Source: Microbacterium sp. (GTDB lineage Bacteria; Actinomycetota; Actinomycetes; Actinomycetales; Microbacteriaceae). From it: DNA of 64,000 nucleotides. The stretch is from contig JAFKIL010000003.1 in the NCBI GenBank assembly GCA_017306415.1, positions 434,001-498,000 on the forward strand. The letters run 5' to 3'. The translations under genes and the position numbers were made by a program. Shown in pieces: positions 40,540-49,521 of the stretch. The notes beneath the pieces were generated by a model, which did no database searches, had not been told where the DNA came from, and saw only the letters and a program-made list of their open reading frames with translations. Within the stretch, counting starts at the first letter, position 1; each line of letters starts with the position of its first letter.

Positions 40540-41586
40540 ATGTCGTACGAGATCCCCGCGCCGATGCTCGCCAAGTCCGTGCCCGAGGTGCCGGCGCCGG
40601 ACGCTGTCGCGGGCGGCCTGAGCTACGAGCCGAAGTGGGACGGTTTCCGCGGGCTGGTCTCGTGGGACGGCGAGTCGGTCGAGATCGGGAGCCGCGGCGC
40701 CAAGCCGTTGACGCGCTACTTCCCGGAGCTCGTCGAGGCGTTCGCACGGCTCCTGCCCGAGCCCTGCCTCCTCGACGGCGAGGTCGTCGTCCCGAAGGGC
40801 GAGCCCGGCGCACAGCGGCTCGACTGGGACTCGCTCACCCAGCGCATCCACCCCGCGGCATCCCGCGTCAACCGCCTGGCCGAGGAGACGCCCGCGATGT
40901 TCATCGCGTTCGACCTCCTCGCTCGTGGGGAGCGCGACCTGCAGCCCGAGCCGTTCGAAGTGCGCCGCGCCGAGCTCGTCGACCTCCTCGGCGGGCTGCC
41001 GCATCCGATCCACGTCACCCGCACGACCGACGACGCCGACCTCGCGCGCCGCTGGCTGTCGGAGTTCGAGGGGGCCGGGCTCGACGGCGTCGTCGCGAAG
41101 CCGCTCGCGCAGCCCTACGCACCGAACAAGCGCACGATGTTCAAGATCAAGCACCACCGCACGGCCGACGTCGTGGCGCTGGGCTACCGCATCCACAGAT
41201 CAGGGGCCGGAGTCGGCTCGCTGCTCGTCGGGCTGTACGGCGACGATGGGCGGCTGTTCAACGTCGGCGCGGTGTCGGCTTTCAGCGACAAGCGCCGCCT
41301 CGAGCTCGTCGACGAGCTCGCTCCCCTCGTGGAGCGCGACGAAGAGGGCGACGCGCTGACCGGGGCGGGCGAGAAGTCCCGGTTCTCCGCAGCCGACCGC
41401 GACTCCTCCTTCGTGCGCCTGCGTCCCGAGCGGGTGCTCGAGGTGCGCTACGACCAACTGGAGGGGCATCGGTTCCGGCACACGGTCCAGTTCGAGCGGT
41501 GGCGCCCCGACCGCGACCCCGCGTCGTGCACGTACGACCAGCTCGACGCGGTGTCGGCCTTCGACGTGGGTCGCGTCCTCGAGTAG
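40540..41586 (+). CDS. ATP-dependent DNA ligase (LigD ligase-domain type)
   Basis: This 348-residue ligase has the adenylation lysine in SYEPKWDGFRGLVSW (KxDG, near residue 32), the nucleotidyltransferase motifs PCLLDGEVVVPKG and GVVAKPLAQPYAPNKR, and an OB-fold C-terminal domain with RPERVLEVRYDQLEGHRFRH in parts. It is the free-standing ligase module of bacterial end joining. The convergent gene four bases away encodes the matching polymerase module; no Ku or nuclease module is in the window. The start ATG at 40540 is chosen by homology. Confidence 0.93.
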   Translation: MSYEIPAPMLAKSVPEVPAPDAVAGGLSYEPKWDGFRGLVSWDGESVEIGSRGAKPLTRYFPELVEAFARLLPEPCLLDGEVVVPKGEPGAQRLDWDSLTQRIHPAASRVNRLAEETPAMFIAFDLLARGERDLQPEPFEVRRAELVDLLGGLPHPIHVTRTTDDADLARRWLSEFEGAGLDGVVAKPLAQPYAPNKRTMFKIKHHRTADVVALGYRIHRSGAGVGSLLVGLYGDDGRLFNVGAVSAFSDKRRLELVDELAPLVERDEEGDALTGAGEKSRFSAADRDSSFVRLRPERVLEVRYDQLEGHRFRHTVQFERWRPDRDPASCTYDQLDAVSAFDVGRVLE

Positions 41587-41590
41587 GGGT

Positions 41591-42616
41591 TCACGCCTCC
41601 GGCTTCTTGGCGCGGCTCGGCTGGACGCGCGGCGGCTCGCCCGGCATCTTCGGGAACTCGGGAGGGAACGGCAGCTCGCCGAGGCCTTCGTCGAGGTCGC
41701 GGCGCCACCACTCCAGCAGGGTGTCGATGCTCCCCCGGTCGTCGAGGAGGCCGGCCCAGGGATCCCCGACCGAGCCCAGGCGCTCGGGGACGGAGCGCAC
41801 CGTGAAGGACGACGGGTCCACCTCGGCCAGCTCGTCCCATGCGATCGGGGTCGAGACCGTGGCACCCGGGAGGGCCCGCGGACTGTAGGCGCCCGCCATC
41901 GTGCGGTCCCGGTTGGCCTGGTTGAAGTCGATGAAGATGCGCTCGCCGCGCTCCTCCTTCCACCAGTTCATCGTCACCCGGTCCGGCATCCGGCGCTCCA
42001 GCTCGCGCCCCGCCGCGATGACGGCGTGACGCACGTCGAGGAACTCGTACGCCGGCTCGATCGGGCAGAAGACGTGGATGCCGCGGCTCCCGCTCGTCTT
42101 GATCCAGGCCGTGAGCCCCGCCTCGGCGAGGACCTCGCGCAGCGCGGGGGCGACGGCGGCCGCCTCCGCGAACCCGGTGCCCGGCTGCGGGTCCAGATCG
42201 ATCCGCAACTCGACGGGGTTGTCGGTGTTCGCGGTGAGCGACGCCCACGGGTGGAAGACGATCGTGTTCATCTGCGCCGCCCATACGGCCTGCGCGATCT
42301 CCGTCAGCACGAGCTGCGGATGCCGCCGGCCGCTGTTGTAGGTGACCGTCTCGGCGCGGATGTAGTCCGGGGCGCCCTTGGGCGGGTTCTTCGAGAAGAA
42401 GCTCTCGCCCCCGACGCCATCCGGGAACCGCTCGAGCGACACGGGCCGGTCGCCGTTCGCGTTGAGGAACGGCTCCCGCACCGTGATGAGGTACTCGGCG
42501 AGCTCCTGTTTGGTGATGCCGAGCTCCGGCCAGATCACCCGGTTCGGGCTCGACACCCCCACCTCCCGGTCGCCGTGGGGTCCGGGGACGGTGAGGGTGA
42601 TGCGCTCGGAGGCCAT
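41591..42616 (-). CDS. LigD-type DNA primase/polymerase domain protein
   Basis: This 341-residue archaeo-eukaryotic primase-like polymerase matches the polymerase domain of LigD. Landmarks are SSPNRVIWPELGITKQELAEY near the N-terminus, FSKNPPKGAPD, the metal-binding LRIDLDPQPG, and TSGSRGIHVFCPI. It fills gaps with preference for ribonucleotides in end joining. TACGGT (minus strand, 42623-42628) six bases before the ATG implies a leaderless mRNA. It is convergent with the ligase gene, with only four bases between the stop codons. Confidence 0.93.
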   Translation of the reverse strand: MASERITLTVPGPHGDREVGVSSPNRVIWPELGITKQELAEYLITVREPFLNANGDRPVSLERFPDGVGGESFFSKNPPKGAPDYIRAETVTYNSGRRHPQLVLTEIAQAVWAAQMNTIVFHPWASLTANTDNPVELRIDLDPQPGTGFAEAAAVAPALREVLAEAGLTAWIKTSGSRGIHVFCPIEPAYEFLDVRHAVIAAGRELERRMPDRVTMNWWKEERGERIFIDFNQANRDRTMAGAYSPRALPGATVSTPIAWDELAEVDPSSFTVRSVPERLGSVGDPWAGLLDDRGSIDTLLEWWRRDLDEGLGELPFPPEFPKMPGEPPRVQPSRAKKPEA

Positions 42617-42653
42617 GAGCCCACCGTATCCGGGCGGCAAAAGGACGGCGAGT

Positions 42654-42731
42654 AGTCGCAGATTCAGGAAGAATCGGTCCTGATCGGGCTGCCGACGGCG
42701 GTGGAGCGCGATTTCTCCTGAATCTGCGACT
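42654..42731. repeat. Intergenic inverted repeat with 23-bp arms
   Basis: AGTCGCAGATTCAGGA (42654-42669) is perfectly mirrored at 42716-42731. With flanks, the arms extend to 23 bases with two mismatches (42654-42676 and 42709-42731), around a 32-base centre. It lies between the polymerase gene start and the MFS gene stop. It could be a fold at the 3' end of the MFS transcript or a copy of a palindromic repeat family. Confidence 0.75.
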
Positions 42732-42770
42732 GGTTGACGGGCGGCCGGAGGGCCGGGGGTGGGTCCGCCG

Positions 42771-44153
42771 TCAGTGCCCGCGCCAGGGCAGTCTGCGGTC
42801 GAGCAGCACCAGGAGGAGGACGACCACGCCGGCCCCGACGATCACGAAGGCGGCGGTGTGCAGGCCGGAGTCGGTGGCGTGGCCGGGGAAGGCGAGCGCG
42901 ATGAGCGCGGAGGCGAAGATCGCGCCGAGGTAGCTCGCGGTCCGTGCCAGCCCCGAGGCGACGCCGATCTGCTCGGCGGTGGTCTGCGTGTAGAGCGCCG
43001 CCTGGTTGCTCGTCGACGTCATGCCCATGACGACGCCGAAGACGAGACTGAGGCCGATGAGGAGGAGGATGTTCGTCCCGCCGCTCACGAGGGTGAGAGC
43101 CGCGCCACCCAGGATGATCCCGACGCCGCTCACGATGAGCGGACCGCGGACGAGTGCGCGCCGCGAGATGACGCCGGCTCCCACCGCGGCGACGACGCTC
43201 ATCGGCAGCATGACGAGCCCGCTGATGCTCGCGGGGAGCCCTCTGCCCTCCTCGAGCCACTGGACGTACCCGTACAGCACCGTGTACGACGCCATGAGCG
43301 CGAGCGCCTGGCGGAGGTAGGTGCGCACCAGCGGGCGGTTGCGTCCGAGCATCCGCAGATCGATGAAGGGGTGCGCGGCACGCAGCTCCCACACCGCGAG
43401 CGCGGCCACCGCCACGACGAAGCCGGCGAGGTACCCCCACTCCGGGTGGCGCACATCGGTGAGGAACGCGATCAGGGTGATGACCGCCGCGGCGAACAGC
43501 GCCATGCCGAGCAGGTCGAGCGCGCCGACCAGGCCTCGCAGCGGCGTGCGCTCGCGCGGTGCATCGGCGGGCACCCACAGCACCGCCATCAGGATGCCCA
43601 CGATGCCGAGCGGGATGTTCACGGCGAAGGCCGCCGGCCATCCCCACACACCGACGAGGAGGCCGCCGAGCGGGAGTCCGAGCGCGGCCGTCGTCTGGGC
43701 GGCGATGGAGATTCCGCCCAGGACGCTCCCCGGGATGCCCGTGCCGGCCTCGTCCGCACGGGCGCGGATGAGGGCCATCGCGGTGGGGTAGCCGGCCGCG
43801 GTGCCGATGCCGATGAGCGCACGCGACACGATCAGCCACCCGAACGTGGGGGCGAACGCTCCGACCACCCCCGCGATCGTGACGATGCCGAGCCCGACGA
43901 GGAACACCCGACGGGCGCCGAACTGCGCACCCAGGCGCCCCATCGCCGGCTGCGCGACGGCGCTCGCGACATAGACCGCGGCGACGAGCGTCGCGGTCTG
44001 CCCGGCGCTGACCCCGAAGGCGGTGGCGATGGCGACGAGCGACGTCGCGATGATCGACGAGTTGACCGGGTTGAGCGACGACCCCCAGAGGAGGGGGGCG
44101 ACGAATCGCGCCGGGAACGGGCGCTCCGTCGTCTTCGCGGTGCGCAGGCTCAC
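42771..44153 (-). CDS. MFS drug/metabolite exporter, 14-helix DHA2 type
   Basis: This 460-residue transporter has about 14 hydrophobic segments and the MFS motif A-like GRLGAQFGARRVFLVGL after helix 2, the VSRALIGIGTAAGYPTAMAL antiporter region and the LGLPLGGLLVGVWGWPAAF motif C-like stretch. It is coupled by ATGA overlap (44150-44153) to the isochorismatase-like gene and lies in an operon headed by a MarR regulator. The set suggests detoxification and export of an aromatic or amide compound. Confidence 0.92.
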   Translation of the reverse strand: MSLRTAKTTERPFPARFVAPLLWGSSLNPVNSSIIATSLVAIATAFGVSAGQTATLVAAVYVASAVAQPAMGRLGAQFGARRVFLVGLGIVTIAGVVGAFAPTFGWLIVSRALIGIGTAAGYPTAMALIRARADEAGTGIPGSVLGGISIAAQTTAALGLPLGGLLVGVWGWPAAFAVNIPLGIVGILMAVLWVPADAPRERTPLRGLVGALDLLGMALFAAAVITLIAFLTDVRHPEWGYLAGFVVAVAALAVWELRAAHPFIDLRMLGRNRPLVRTYLRQALALMASYTVLYGYVQWLEEGRGLPASISGLVMLPMSVVAAVGAGVISRRALVRGPLIVSGVGIILGGAALTLVSGGTNILLLIGLSLVFGVVMGMTSTSNQAALYTQTTAEQIGVASGLARTASYLGAIFASALIALAFPGHATDSGLHTAAFVIVGAGVVVLLLVLLDRRLPWRGH

Positions 44154-44695
44154 CGGGCGGTCGCCGCCAGCAGCCGGAGGATTTCGTCGACCGTGCCGGT
44201 CTCGCCGAGCGCCGGGAAGATGCGCTCGATCGAGGTGCGGTGCGTCTCGGGGTCGCCGTCGGCCACCGCGTCCGTCGCGACCGTGACGTGGTAGCCGTGC
44301 TCGTGTGCGGCGCGGGCCGTCGACTCGACGCCCTTCGATGTGGCGATGCCGACGATGACGACCTGGGTCACACCCTCTGCGGTGAGCTTCTCGTGCAGAT
44401 CGGTGCCGTGGAAGGCGCCCCAGGTCCGCTTGGTGACCCGGATGCCGTCCCCGAGCTCCGGCAGGAGCTCATCCCATCCGTCGGGTCTCGGCGCACTCGG
44501 GCGCTGTCGCTCGGTGCGGCCGGGAGCACCGCCCGTGACGTTCACGAGCACGACGGGGAGCCCCTGCGCGCGGAAGGCATCGGCGAGGCGGACGGCGCCG
44601 GCCACCACGGGTGCAGCTGCCGGGGAGCCGGCGATGCCGCGCTGGAGGTCGACGACGACGAGGGCGGTACGGGGGTCGAGGGCGGTGATGGGCAT
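44150..44695 (-). CDS. Isochorismatase-like hydrolase lacking the usual cysteine
   Basis: This 181-residue protein has the isochorismatase fold: TALVVVDLQRGI with the catalytic aspartate, RVTKRTWGAFHGTDL with the lysine, and GIATSKGVESTARAA where cysteine hydrolases have GVATNxCVxxTAR. The nucleophilic cysteine is a glycine here. Amidase-type members need that cysteine, while the isochorismatases EntB and PhzD do not use one. So it may cleave a vinyl ether or act in another cysteine-free way. GAGGAG precedes the ATG. Second gene of the MarR-MFS operon. Confidence 0.88.
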   Translation of the reverse strand: MPITALDPRTALVVVDLQRGIAGSPAAAPVVAGAVRLADAFRAQGLPVVLVNVTGGAPGRTERQRPSAPRPDGWDELLPELGDGIRVTKRTWGAFHGTDLHEKLTAEGVTQVVIVGIATSKGVESTARAAHEHGYHVTVATDAVADGDPETHRTSIERIFPALGETGTVDEILRLLAATAR

Positions 44696-44726
44696 GGTGA
44701 CTCCTCAGGAGATGGATGGGTCGGGA

Positions 44727-45152
44727 TCAGGGCGCGAGCAGGCGCTCGATGAGCGCCGCGGCGTCGGCGAGGGTGTGCTGCTCCGCGGGGGTGAGCCGGG
44801 CGGCGATCACGCTCGCCAGCCACTCCTGCTTCGCGGCACGATGGCCGAGGATGTCGCGCTCGGCATCGGGCGTCAGGAAGACCTGGGTGGCGCGGCCGTC
44901 ACTCGGGTCCGGCCGGCGGCCGATGATCCCCGCGGCCTCCAGCGACGCGATGGTGGCGCTCATCGACTGCGGCCGGACGCCTTCGGCCCGCGCGAGCTCG
45001 GACGTCGTGGCCGCACCGGACTCGAGCAGCCGTCGCAGCACGGCGACCTGCGAGGGGGTGAAGTCGGACGCGCCGCCCTCGGCTCGCAGCCGACGCGTCA
45101 GCCGGGCGGTCGCCGATCGCAGGGCGGCAGCGGTGTCATCGATCTCACTCAC
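44727..45152 (-). CDS. MarR-family transcriptional regulator
   Basis: This 141-residue winged-helix regulator has the DNA-binding region FTPSQVAVLRRLLESG, TTSELARAEGVRPQSMSATI and a wing with PSDGRATQVFLT. It heads the operon with the isochorismatase-like and MFS genes and probably represses it in the absence of a small aromatic ligand. The start is a GTG at 45152, six bases after TAGTCT on the minus strand, so it is likely leaderless. Tandem 13-bp elements lie just upstream. Confidence 0.92.
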   Translation of the reverse strand: MSEIDDTAAALRSATARLTRRLRAEGGASDFTPSQVAVLRRLLESGAATTSELARAEGVRPQSMSATIASLEAAGIIGRRPDPSDGRATQVFLTPDAERDILGHRAAKQEWLASVIAARLTPAEQHTLADAAALIERLLAP

Positions 45153-45173
45153 ACCGCCAGACTAGCACTTATA

Positions 45174-45199
45174 CAGTCTACCTGCGCAGTTTACCTGCC
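45174..45199. promoter_or_regulatory. Tandem 13-bp operator-like repeats before the MarR operon
   Basis: CAGTCTACCTGCG (45174-45186) and CAGTTTACCTGCC (45187-45199) are adjacent direct repeats, 11 of 13 identical, with the small palindrome CTGCGCAG at their junction. They cover the -35 region of the MarR promoter, so autoregulation is the simple reading. Direct rather than inverted symmetry is less common for MarR dimers. Confidence 0.5.
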
Positions 45200-45209
45200 T
45201 AGTGTGCGA

Positions 45210-46229
45210 CTACTCCGCGAGTTCCAGGACGGGCGCGAGCTGCGCCCGCGTGAGCCGGATCCATGGGCCGCCCGGGTCGAGCACGACTCCGGACAGTCCT
45301 GCGTCCGAGGCGAGGGCGGCCGCCAGCTGCGCGGCCGTGAAGGGCGTCGGCTGGTCACCGCGCCCCAGCGCCACGACCTCGAGCGGATGGGAGAAGACGT
45401 CGAGGATGCGCTCGCCCGCGGGCGTGTGGGACTCCGCGACACCCCAGGCATCCTCTTCCGAGGCCCGGTTCACGGCCACCCAGAGCGGCGCCGTGGTCAT
45501 CGCCTCGACGACGGCAGCGGCCGTGGCATCCGTGCGGGGCGCCGCGAGGAGGTGCTTCAGCGTGAGCTCGGGGTCCATCTCCTCGACCGCGCGGCCGATG
45601 AGGGCCCGCGGGAGCACGACACTGGCCGGTGCGGACGACTGGTCGATGACCACCCCGGCGAACTCGCCGCGGAGCACGTACTGCAGCACGGTCTGGATCG
45701 CCTGCCCCATGGCGGACGTCTGCGTGTCGCCGTCCGCGTTGACCGCCTCGGCGAGTGCGACACCACCGCTGTAGAGCATGACGAACTGGCCGTCGTCGCG
45801 CGTGGCGACGGCCAGCGGGAGATCCTCACCGGCACGGAGCAGCGCCTGCGCGTCGCCCTTCACCCGGAGGTAGACGTTGCCCTGCAGCAGCTGGCGCGCG
45901 ACGTTGAAGATCTGCGCGGCGTCCGGATCCTCGTCGAGGGCCGCCAGGGCGTCGCGCAGCAGCACGTTGTCGGGGAGGCCCGGCAGCGACTCCTCCGGCG
46001 GGGGCGCCTCGCCGGAGGGCTCCGGGGCGGCCTCGACCTGTGTCGAGCCGAATCCGCCGAAGGACGAGGTGGAGATGCCGACCTGAGGCACCGCCGCCTC
46101 GTCTGCTGCGGCGTCCGTGAGGGGTGCCGCAGCCTCGGACTCTGCGGTGCCTGCCGGGTCGGAGGTGTCGGCGGCGTCGGTCCCGGGTGCGGCGTCGGAC
46201 GGCTTCGGGCGACGCGAGAAGAGTGCCAT
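45210..46229 (-). CDS. SseB-domain protein
   Basis: This 339-residue protein has a low-complexity acidic, Ala/Pro-rich N-terminus (about 1-90) followed by two SseB-like segments. FVMLYSGGVALAEAV and AGVVIDQSSAPASVVLPRAL lie in the first part, and LWVAVNR plus LEVVALGRGDQPTPFTA in the second. Bacterial SseB-domain proteins are mostly uncharacterised and are unrelated in function to secretion effectors of the same name. TAGGCT six bases before the ATG suggests a leaderless mRNA. Confidence 0.82.
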   Translation of the reverse strand: MALFSRRPKPSDAAPGTDAADTSDPAGTAESEAAAPLTDAAADEAAVPQVGISTSSFGGFGSTQVEAAPEPSGEAPPPEESLPGLPDNVLLRDALAALDEDPDAAQIFNVARQLLQGNVYLRVKGDAQALLRAGEDLPLAVATRDDGQFVMLYSGGVALAEAVNADGDTQTSAMGQAIQTVLQYVLRGEFAGVVIDQSSAPASVVLPRALIGRAVEEMDPELTLKHLLAAPRTDATAAAVVEAMTTAPLWVAVNRASEEDAWGVAESHTPAGERILDVFSHPLEVVALGRGDQPTPFTAAQLAAALASDAGLSGVVLDPGGPWIRLTRAQLAPVLELAE

Positions 46230-46355
46230 CGCGCCAGCCTAACCCGCAAGCACGCCCGACTCGGAGGGCGCGGTGCCCATCCTCGTGCTGGACAAGGGGC
46301 GTCCCGGCACGGTACGACGAAGGTGCACGCAACTCCTGCCCCCCGAGGGAGACAC

Positions 46356-47018
46356 ATGAAGATCTCCGAGTTGTCCGAGCGCAGCGGCATCCCGGTCGCG
46401 ACGCTGAAGTTCTACATCCGCGAGGGGATGCTCCCCCGCGGCGAAGCCACCTCCGCCACCAGCGCCGAGTACGACGAGACCCACCTCGACCGCCTGCGCC
46501 TCATCGGCGCGCTCGCGGGTGTGCGCGGACTGCCGCTCGTGCGTGTCCGCGACATCCTCGATCTCATCGACGCGCCGCTCGACAGCCCCTCGGAGACGGC
46601 GCACCTCGCCGTGAACGCCCTGCCGCCCTACGCCGAGATCCCCGCGCCGCTCGACGGCGACGACGACGACCGGCGCGCACGGGCGGCGATCGCACTCGCC
46701 GGGCTGACGTACGACCCGTCTTACGCGGCCGTGCGCCAGCTCGACACCGCGATCCGGGCGGTGGAGGATGCCGGGCTGCCCTGGGACGAGCCGACGCTGC
46801 GGCGCTACTCCGACGCGGTGGGCGAGCTCGCGACTCTCGAGGTCGTGCCGATCGCCGCGCTCACCCGGGCGGAGGCCACCACCTATGGCATTCTGGGCAC
46901 CGCGCTCTACGAGCCGGTGATCCTGGCTCTGCGGCGGCTGGCGCTGCACCATCTCCTGCTCACCGGGCAGGTTCCGACCCCGAGCGACGCAGGCACCGAG
47001 GAGACGGCACCGGCCTAG
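46356..47018 (+). CDS. MerR-family transcriptional regulator
   Basis: This 220-residue regulator starts with the classic MerR winged helix, MKISELSERSGIPVATLKFY then REGMLPRG and YDETHLDRLRLIGAL, followed by a helical effector domain of about 140 residues with no metal-binding cysteines. That suggests a small-molecule rather than metal ligand. The GAGGGAGACAC ribosome site fits the ATG. Its stop overlaps the helicase stop on the other strand by four bases. Confidence 0.92.
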   Translation: MKISELSERSGIPVATLKFYIREGMLPRGEATSATSAEYDETHLDRLRLIGALAGVRGLPLVRVRDILDLIDAPLDSPSETAHLAVNALPPYAEIPAPLDGDDDDRRARAAIALAGLTYDPSYAAVRQLDTAIRAVEDAGLPWDEPTLRRYSDAVGELATLEVVPIAALTRAEATTYGILGTALYEPVILALRRLALHHLLLTGQVPTPSDAGTEETAPA

Positions 47019-49465
47019 AGCTTCTCGATGGGCGCGATCTTGATCAGGAGCTTCTTCGCGCCCACCTTGTCGAAGCGCACGTGCGCCACGCGCTTCGGCC
47101 CCTCGCCGGTCACCGCGTCGACTCGGCCCTCGCCGAAGTCCTCGTGGCGGATGCGGTCGCCCGCGGCGAGCTCCATGTCGCCGTTGTCGCGCACCTTGGC
47201 GGGGATGCGGTTGGGGAAGCGGTCAAGCGACGTCGACTTCGGGGCGAGGGCGGGCGGATCGTCGTGCCGGCGCGGCCCCCAGCCGCCGCCGCGCGCGCCC
47301 GGCCTCGCGTTGAGGGCGCGCGACTGCGACCCGCCTCGCGAGTTGACGTCTCCGGGCGACTGCCGCCAGTCGATGAGCTCCGGCGGCACCTCCTGCAGGA
47401 AGCGACTCGGCATCGCGACCGAGATCTCGCCGAACTGGGCGCGCGTCATCGCGAGCGACAGGTACAGGCGCTGGCGCGCGCGGGTGACGCCGACGTAGAA
47501 CAGGCGCCGTTCCTCGGCCGGACCTCCGGGCTCGCCCGCCGAGATGCGGTGCGGGATGAGGTCCTCCTCCACGCCCGTGATGAACACGGCCTCGTACTCC
47601 AGCCCCTTGGCGGTGTGCAGCGTCATCAACGACACCGATCCCGATGCGTCCTCGAGGTCGTCGGCGTCCGACACGAGCGCGACCTCGGCGAGGAAGTCGA
47701 CGACCGTGCCCTCGGGGTTGTTGCGGGCGAACTCGCGCGCGACGGCGACCAGCTCGTCCAGGTTCTCGAGCCGCGCCTCGTCCTGCGGGTCGCGGCTCGC
47801 CCGCAGCGCGTCGCGGTAGCCGCCCTTGGTGAGGAGCAGCGCGAGCCCCTCGGCGACGGCGGTGGACGGGGCCAGCTCGCCCGTGGCCGGCAGCATCACA
47901 TCCGTCGCCTCGGCGAGGACCGCGTCCAGCTGAGCGATCGCGGCCTGGATCTTCGGCCCCACGCCGAGCGCCGACGCGTTGGCCAGGGCGTCGCGGAACG
48001 TGATGCCCTCACTCTCGGCGTAGCGCGCGATCGCCGTCTCGGTCACGTCGCCGATGCCGCGGCGGGGCTTGTTCAGGATGCGGCGCACCGCCTGCTCGTC
48101 GGCGGGGTTCGCCACCACGGTCAGATACGCCAGGGCGTCCTTGATCTCGGCGCGCTCGTAGAAGCGGGTGCCGCCCATGATCTTGTACGGGATCGCCGCG
48201 CGGATGAAGATCTCCTCCAGTGCACGCGACTGCGAGTTGGTGCGGTAGAACACCGCCATGTCCGAGTAGGCGACGCCGGCACGGCGCAGCACGTCCACCT
48301 CGTCGGCGACGAACTGGGCCTCGTCATGCTGCGAGTAGCCGGTGAAGCCGACGATCTTCTCGCCCGCGCCGACGTCGGTCCACAGTCGCTTCTCCTTGCG
48401 GTCGAAGTTGTGGCTGATGACCGCGTTCGCCGCGCTCAGGATGTTCTGCGTCGAGCGGTAGTTCTGCTCCAGGAGCACGACCTTGGCGCCGGGGTAGTCG
48501 CGCTCGAACTCGGAGATGTTGCGGATGTCGGCGCCACGGAACGCGTAGATCGACTGATCCGAGTCGCCGACGACAGTCAGCGACGCGGCCTCGAGCTCCG
48601 GGGCGTGCTCGGGTTCGAAGATCATCATGCCGCCCGCGGCATACGGCTCCGCGGCGGCGCCGACGACCGGTCGGGTGAGCTCGTGGATGAGCGCGTACTG
48701 GGAGTGGTTCGTGTCCTGGTACTCGTCGACCAGGATGTGACGGAACCTGCGGCGGTAGACGTCGGCCACCTTGGGGAAGGCGCGGAACAGGTACACGGTC
48801 TGCGCGATGAGGTCGTCGAAGTCGAACGCGTTGGCCCGCTGCAGCGCGCGCTGGTAATCGCCGAACACCTCGACGAACTTGCGCTCGGCCGGGTCGCTCA
48901 TGTTCGCCGAGCGGGCGTAGGTCTCGGCATCCGACAGCTCGTTCTTGAGCTTGGAGATGCGGCTCTGCACGCTCCCCGGCGTGTGCCCGAACGCATCGGC
49001 CTCGTGCTCTTTCACCAGGCGCTTGATGAGCGCGCGGGAGTCGCCGGAGTCGTAGATGGTGAAGGACTTGGTGAACCCGAACTGCTCGGCCTCGCGGCGC
49101 AGGATCCGCACGCACGCGGAGTGGAACGTCGAGATCCACATGCCCTGGGACTGGTCGCCCACGAGCTGGGCGACGCGCTCGCGCATCTCGCCCGCCGCCT
49201 TGTTGGTGAACGTGATCGCGAGGATCTGACTCGGCCAGGCCTCGCGGTTGCGCAGCAGCGACGCGATGCGGTGCGTGAGCACACGGGTCTTGCCAGAGCC
49301 TGCGCCCGCGACGATCAGCAGGGCCGGGCCGCGATAGACGACGGCCTCGCGCTGCTGCGGATTGAGGCCCTCGAGGAGGTCTTCGTCGGCGCGGACGCCG
49401 TCACCGGAGGCACGCGCGGGGCCGCGATCGCCGCCGACGATGATGGGCGTGGAGGCTTCGGTCAT
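47015..49465 (-). CDS. UvrD/PcrA-type superfamily 1 DNA helicase
   Basis: This 816-residue 3'-5' helicase works in nucleotide excision repair and replication restart. Motifs in order are LNPQQREAV (Q-like), Walker A AGAGSGKTRVLTHR, ITFTNKAAGEMRERV (Ia), ILVDEYQDTN (II), VVGDSDQSIYAFRGA (III), EQNYRSTQNIL (IV), LMTLHTAKGLEYEAVFI (V) and VGVTRARQRLYLS (VI). The C-terminal tail with GDRIRHEDFGEGRV is the PcrA-type Tudor-like domain that contacts RNA polymerase. Divergent neighbours; no damage seen. Confidence 0.95.
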   Translation of the reverse strand: MTEASTPIIVGGDRGPARASGDGVRADEDLLEGLNPQQREAVVYRGPALLIVAGAGSGKTRVLTHRIASLLRNREAWPSQILAITFTNKAAGEMRERVAQLVGDQSQGMWISTFHSACVRILRREAEQFGFTKSFTIYDSGDSRALIKRLVKEHEADAFGHTPGSVQSRISKLKNELSDAETYARSANMSDPAERKFVEVFGDYQRALQRANAFDFDDLIAQTVYLFRAFPKVADVYRRRFRHILVDEYQDTNHSQYALIHELTRPVVGAAAEPYAAGGMMIFEPEHAPELEAASLTVVGDSDQSIYAFRGADIRNISEFERDYPGAKVVLLEQNYRSTQNILSAANAVISHNFDRKEKRLWTDVGAGEKIVGFTGYSQHDEAQFVADEVDVLRRAGVAYSDMAVFYRTNSQSRALEEIFIRAAIPYKIMGGTRFYERAEIKDALAYLTVVANPADEQAVRRILNKPRRGIGDVTETAIARYAESEGITFRDALANASALGVGPKIQAAIAQLDAVLAEATDVMLPATGELAPSTAVAEGLALLLTKGGYRDALRASRDPQDEARLENLDELVAVAREFARNNPEGTVVDFLAEVALVSDADDLEDASGSVSLMTLHTAKGLEYEAVFITGVEEDLIPHRISAGEPGGPAEERRLFYVGVTRARQRLYLSLAMTRAQFGEISVAMPSRFLQEVPPELIDWRQSPGDVNSRGGSQSRALNARPGARGGGWGPRRHDDPPALAPKSTSLDRFPNRIPAKVRDNGDMELAAGDRIRHEDFGEGRVDAVTGEGPKRVAHVRFDKVGAKKLLIKIAPIEKL

Positions 49466-49521
49466 GTCGCTACGAGTCTAGGCGCGGGCGCCGACACCGC
49501 AGGCGTCGCGCTCCGCGAGAG

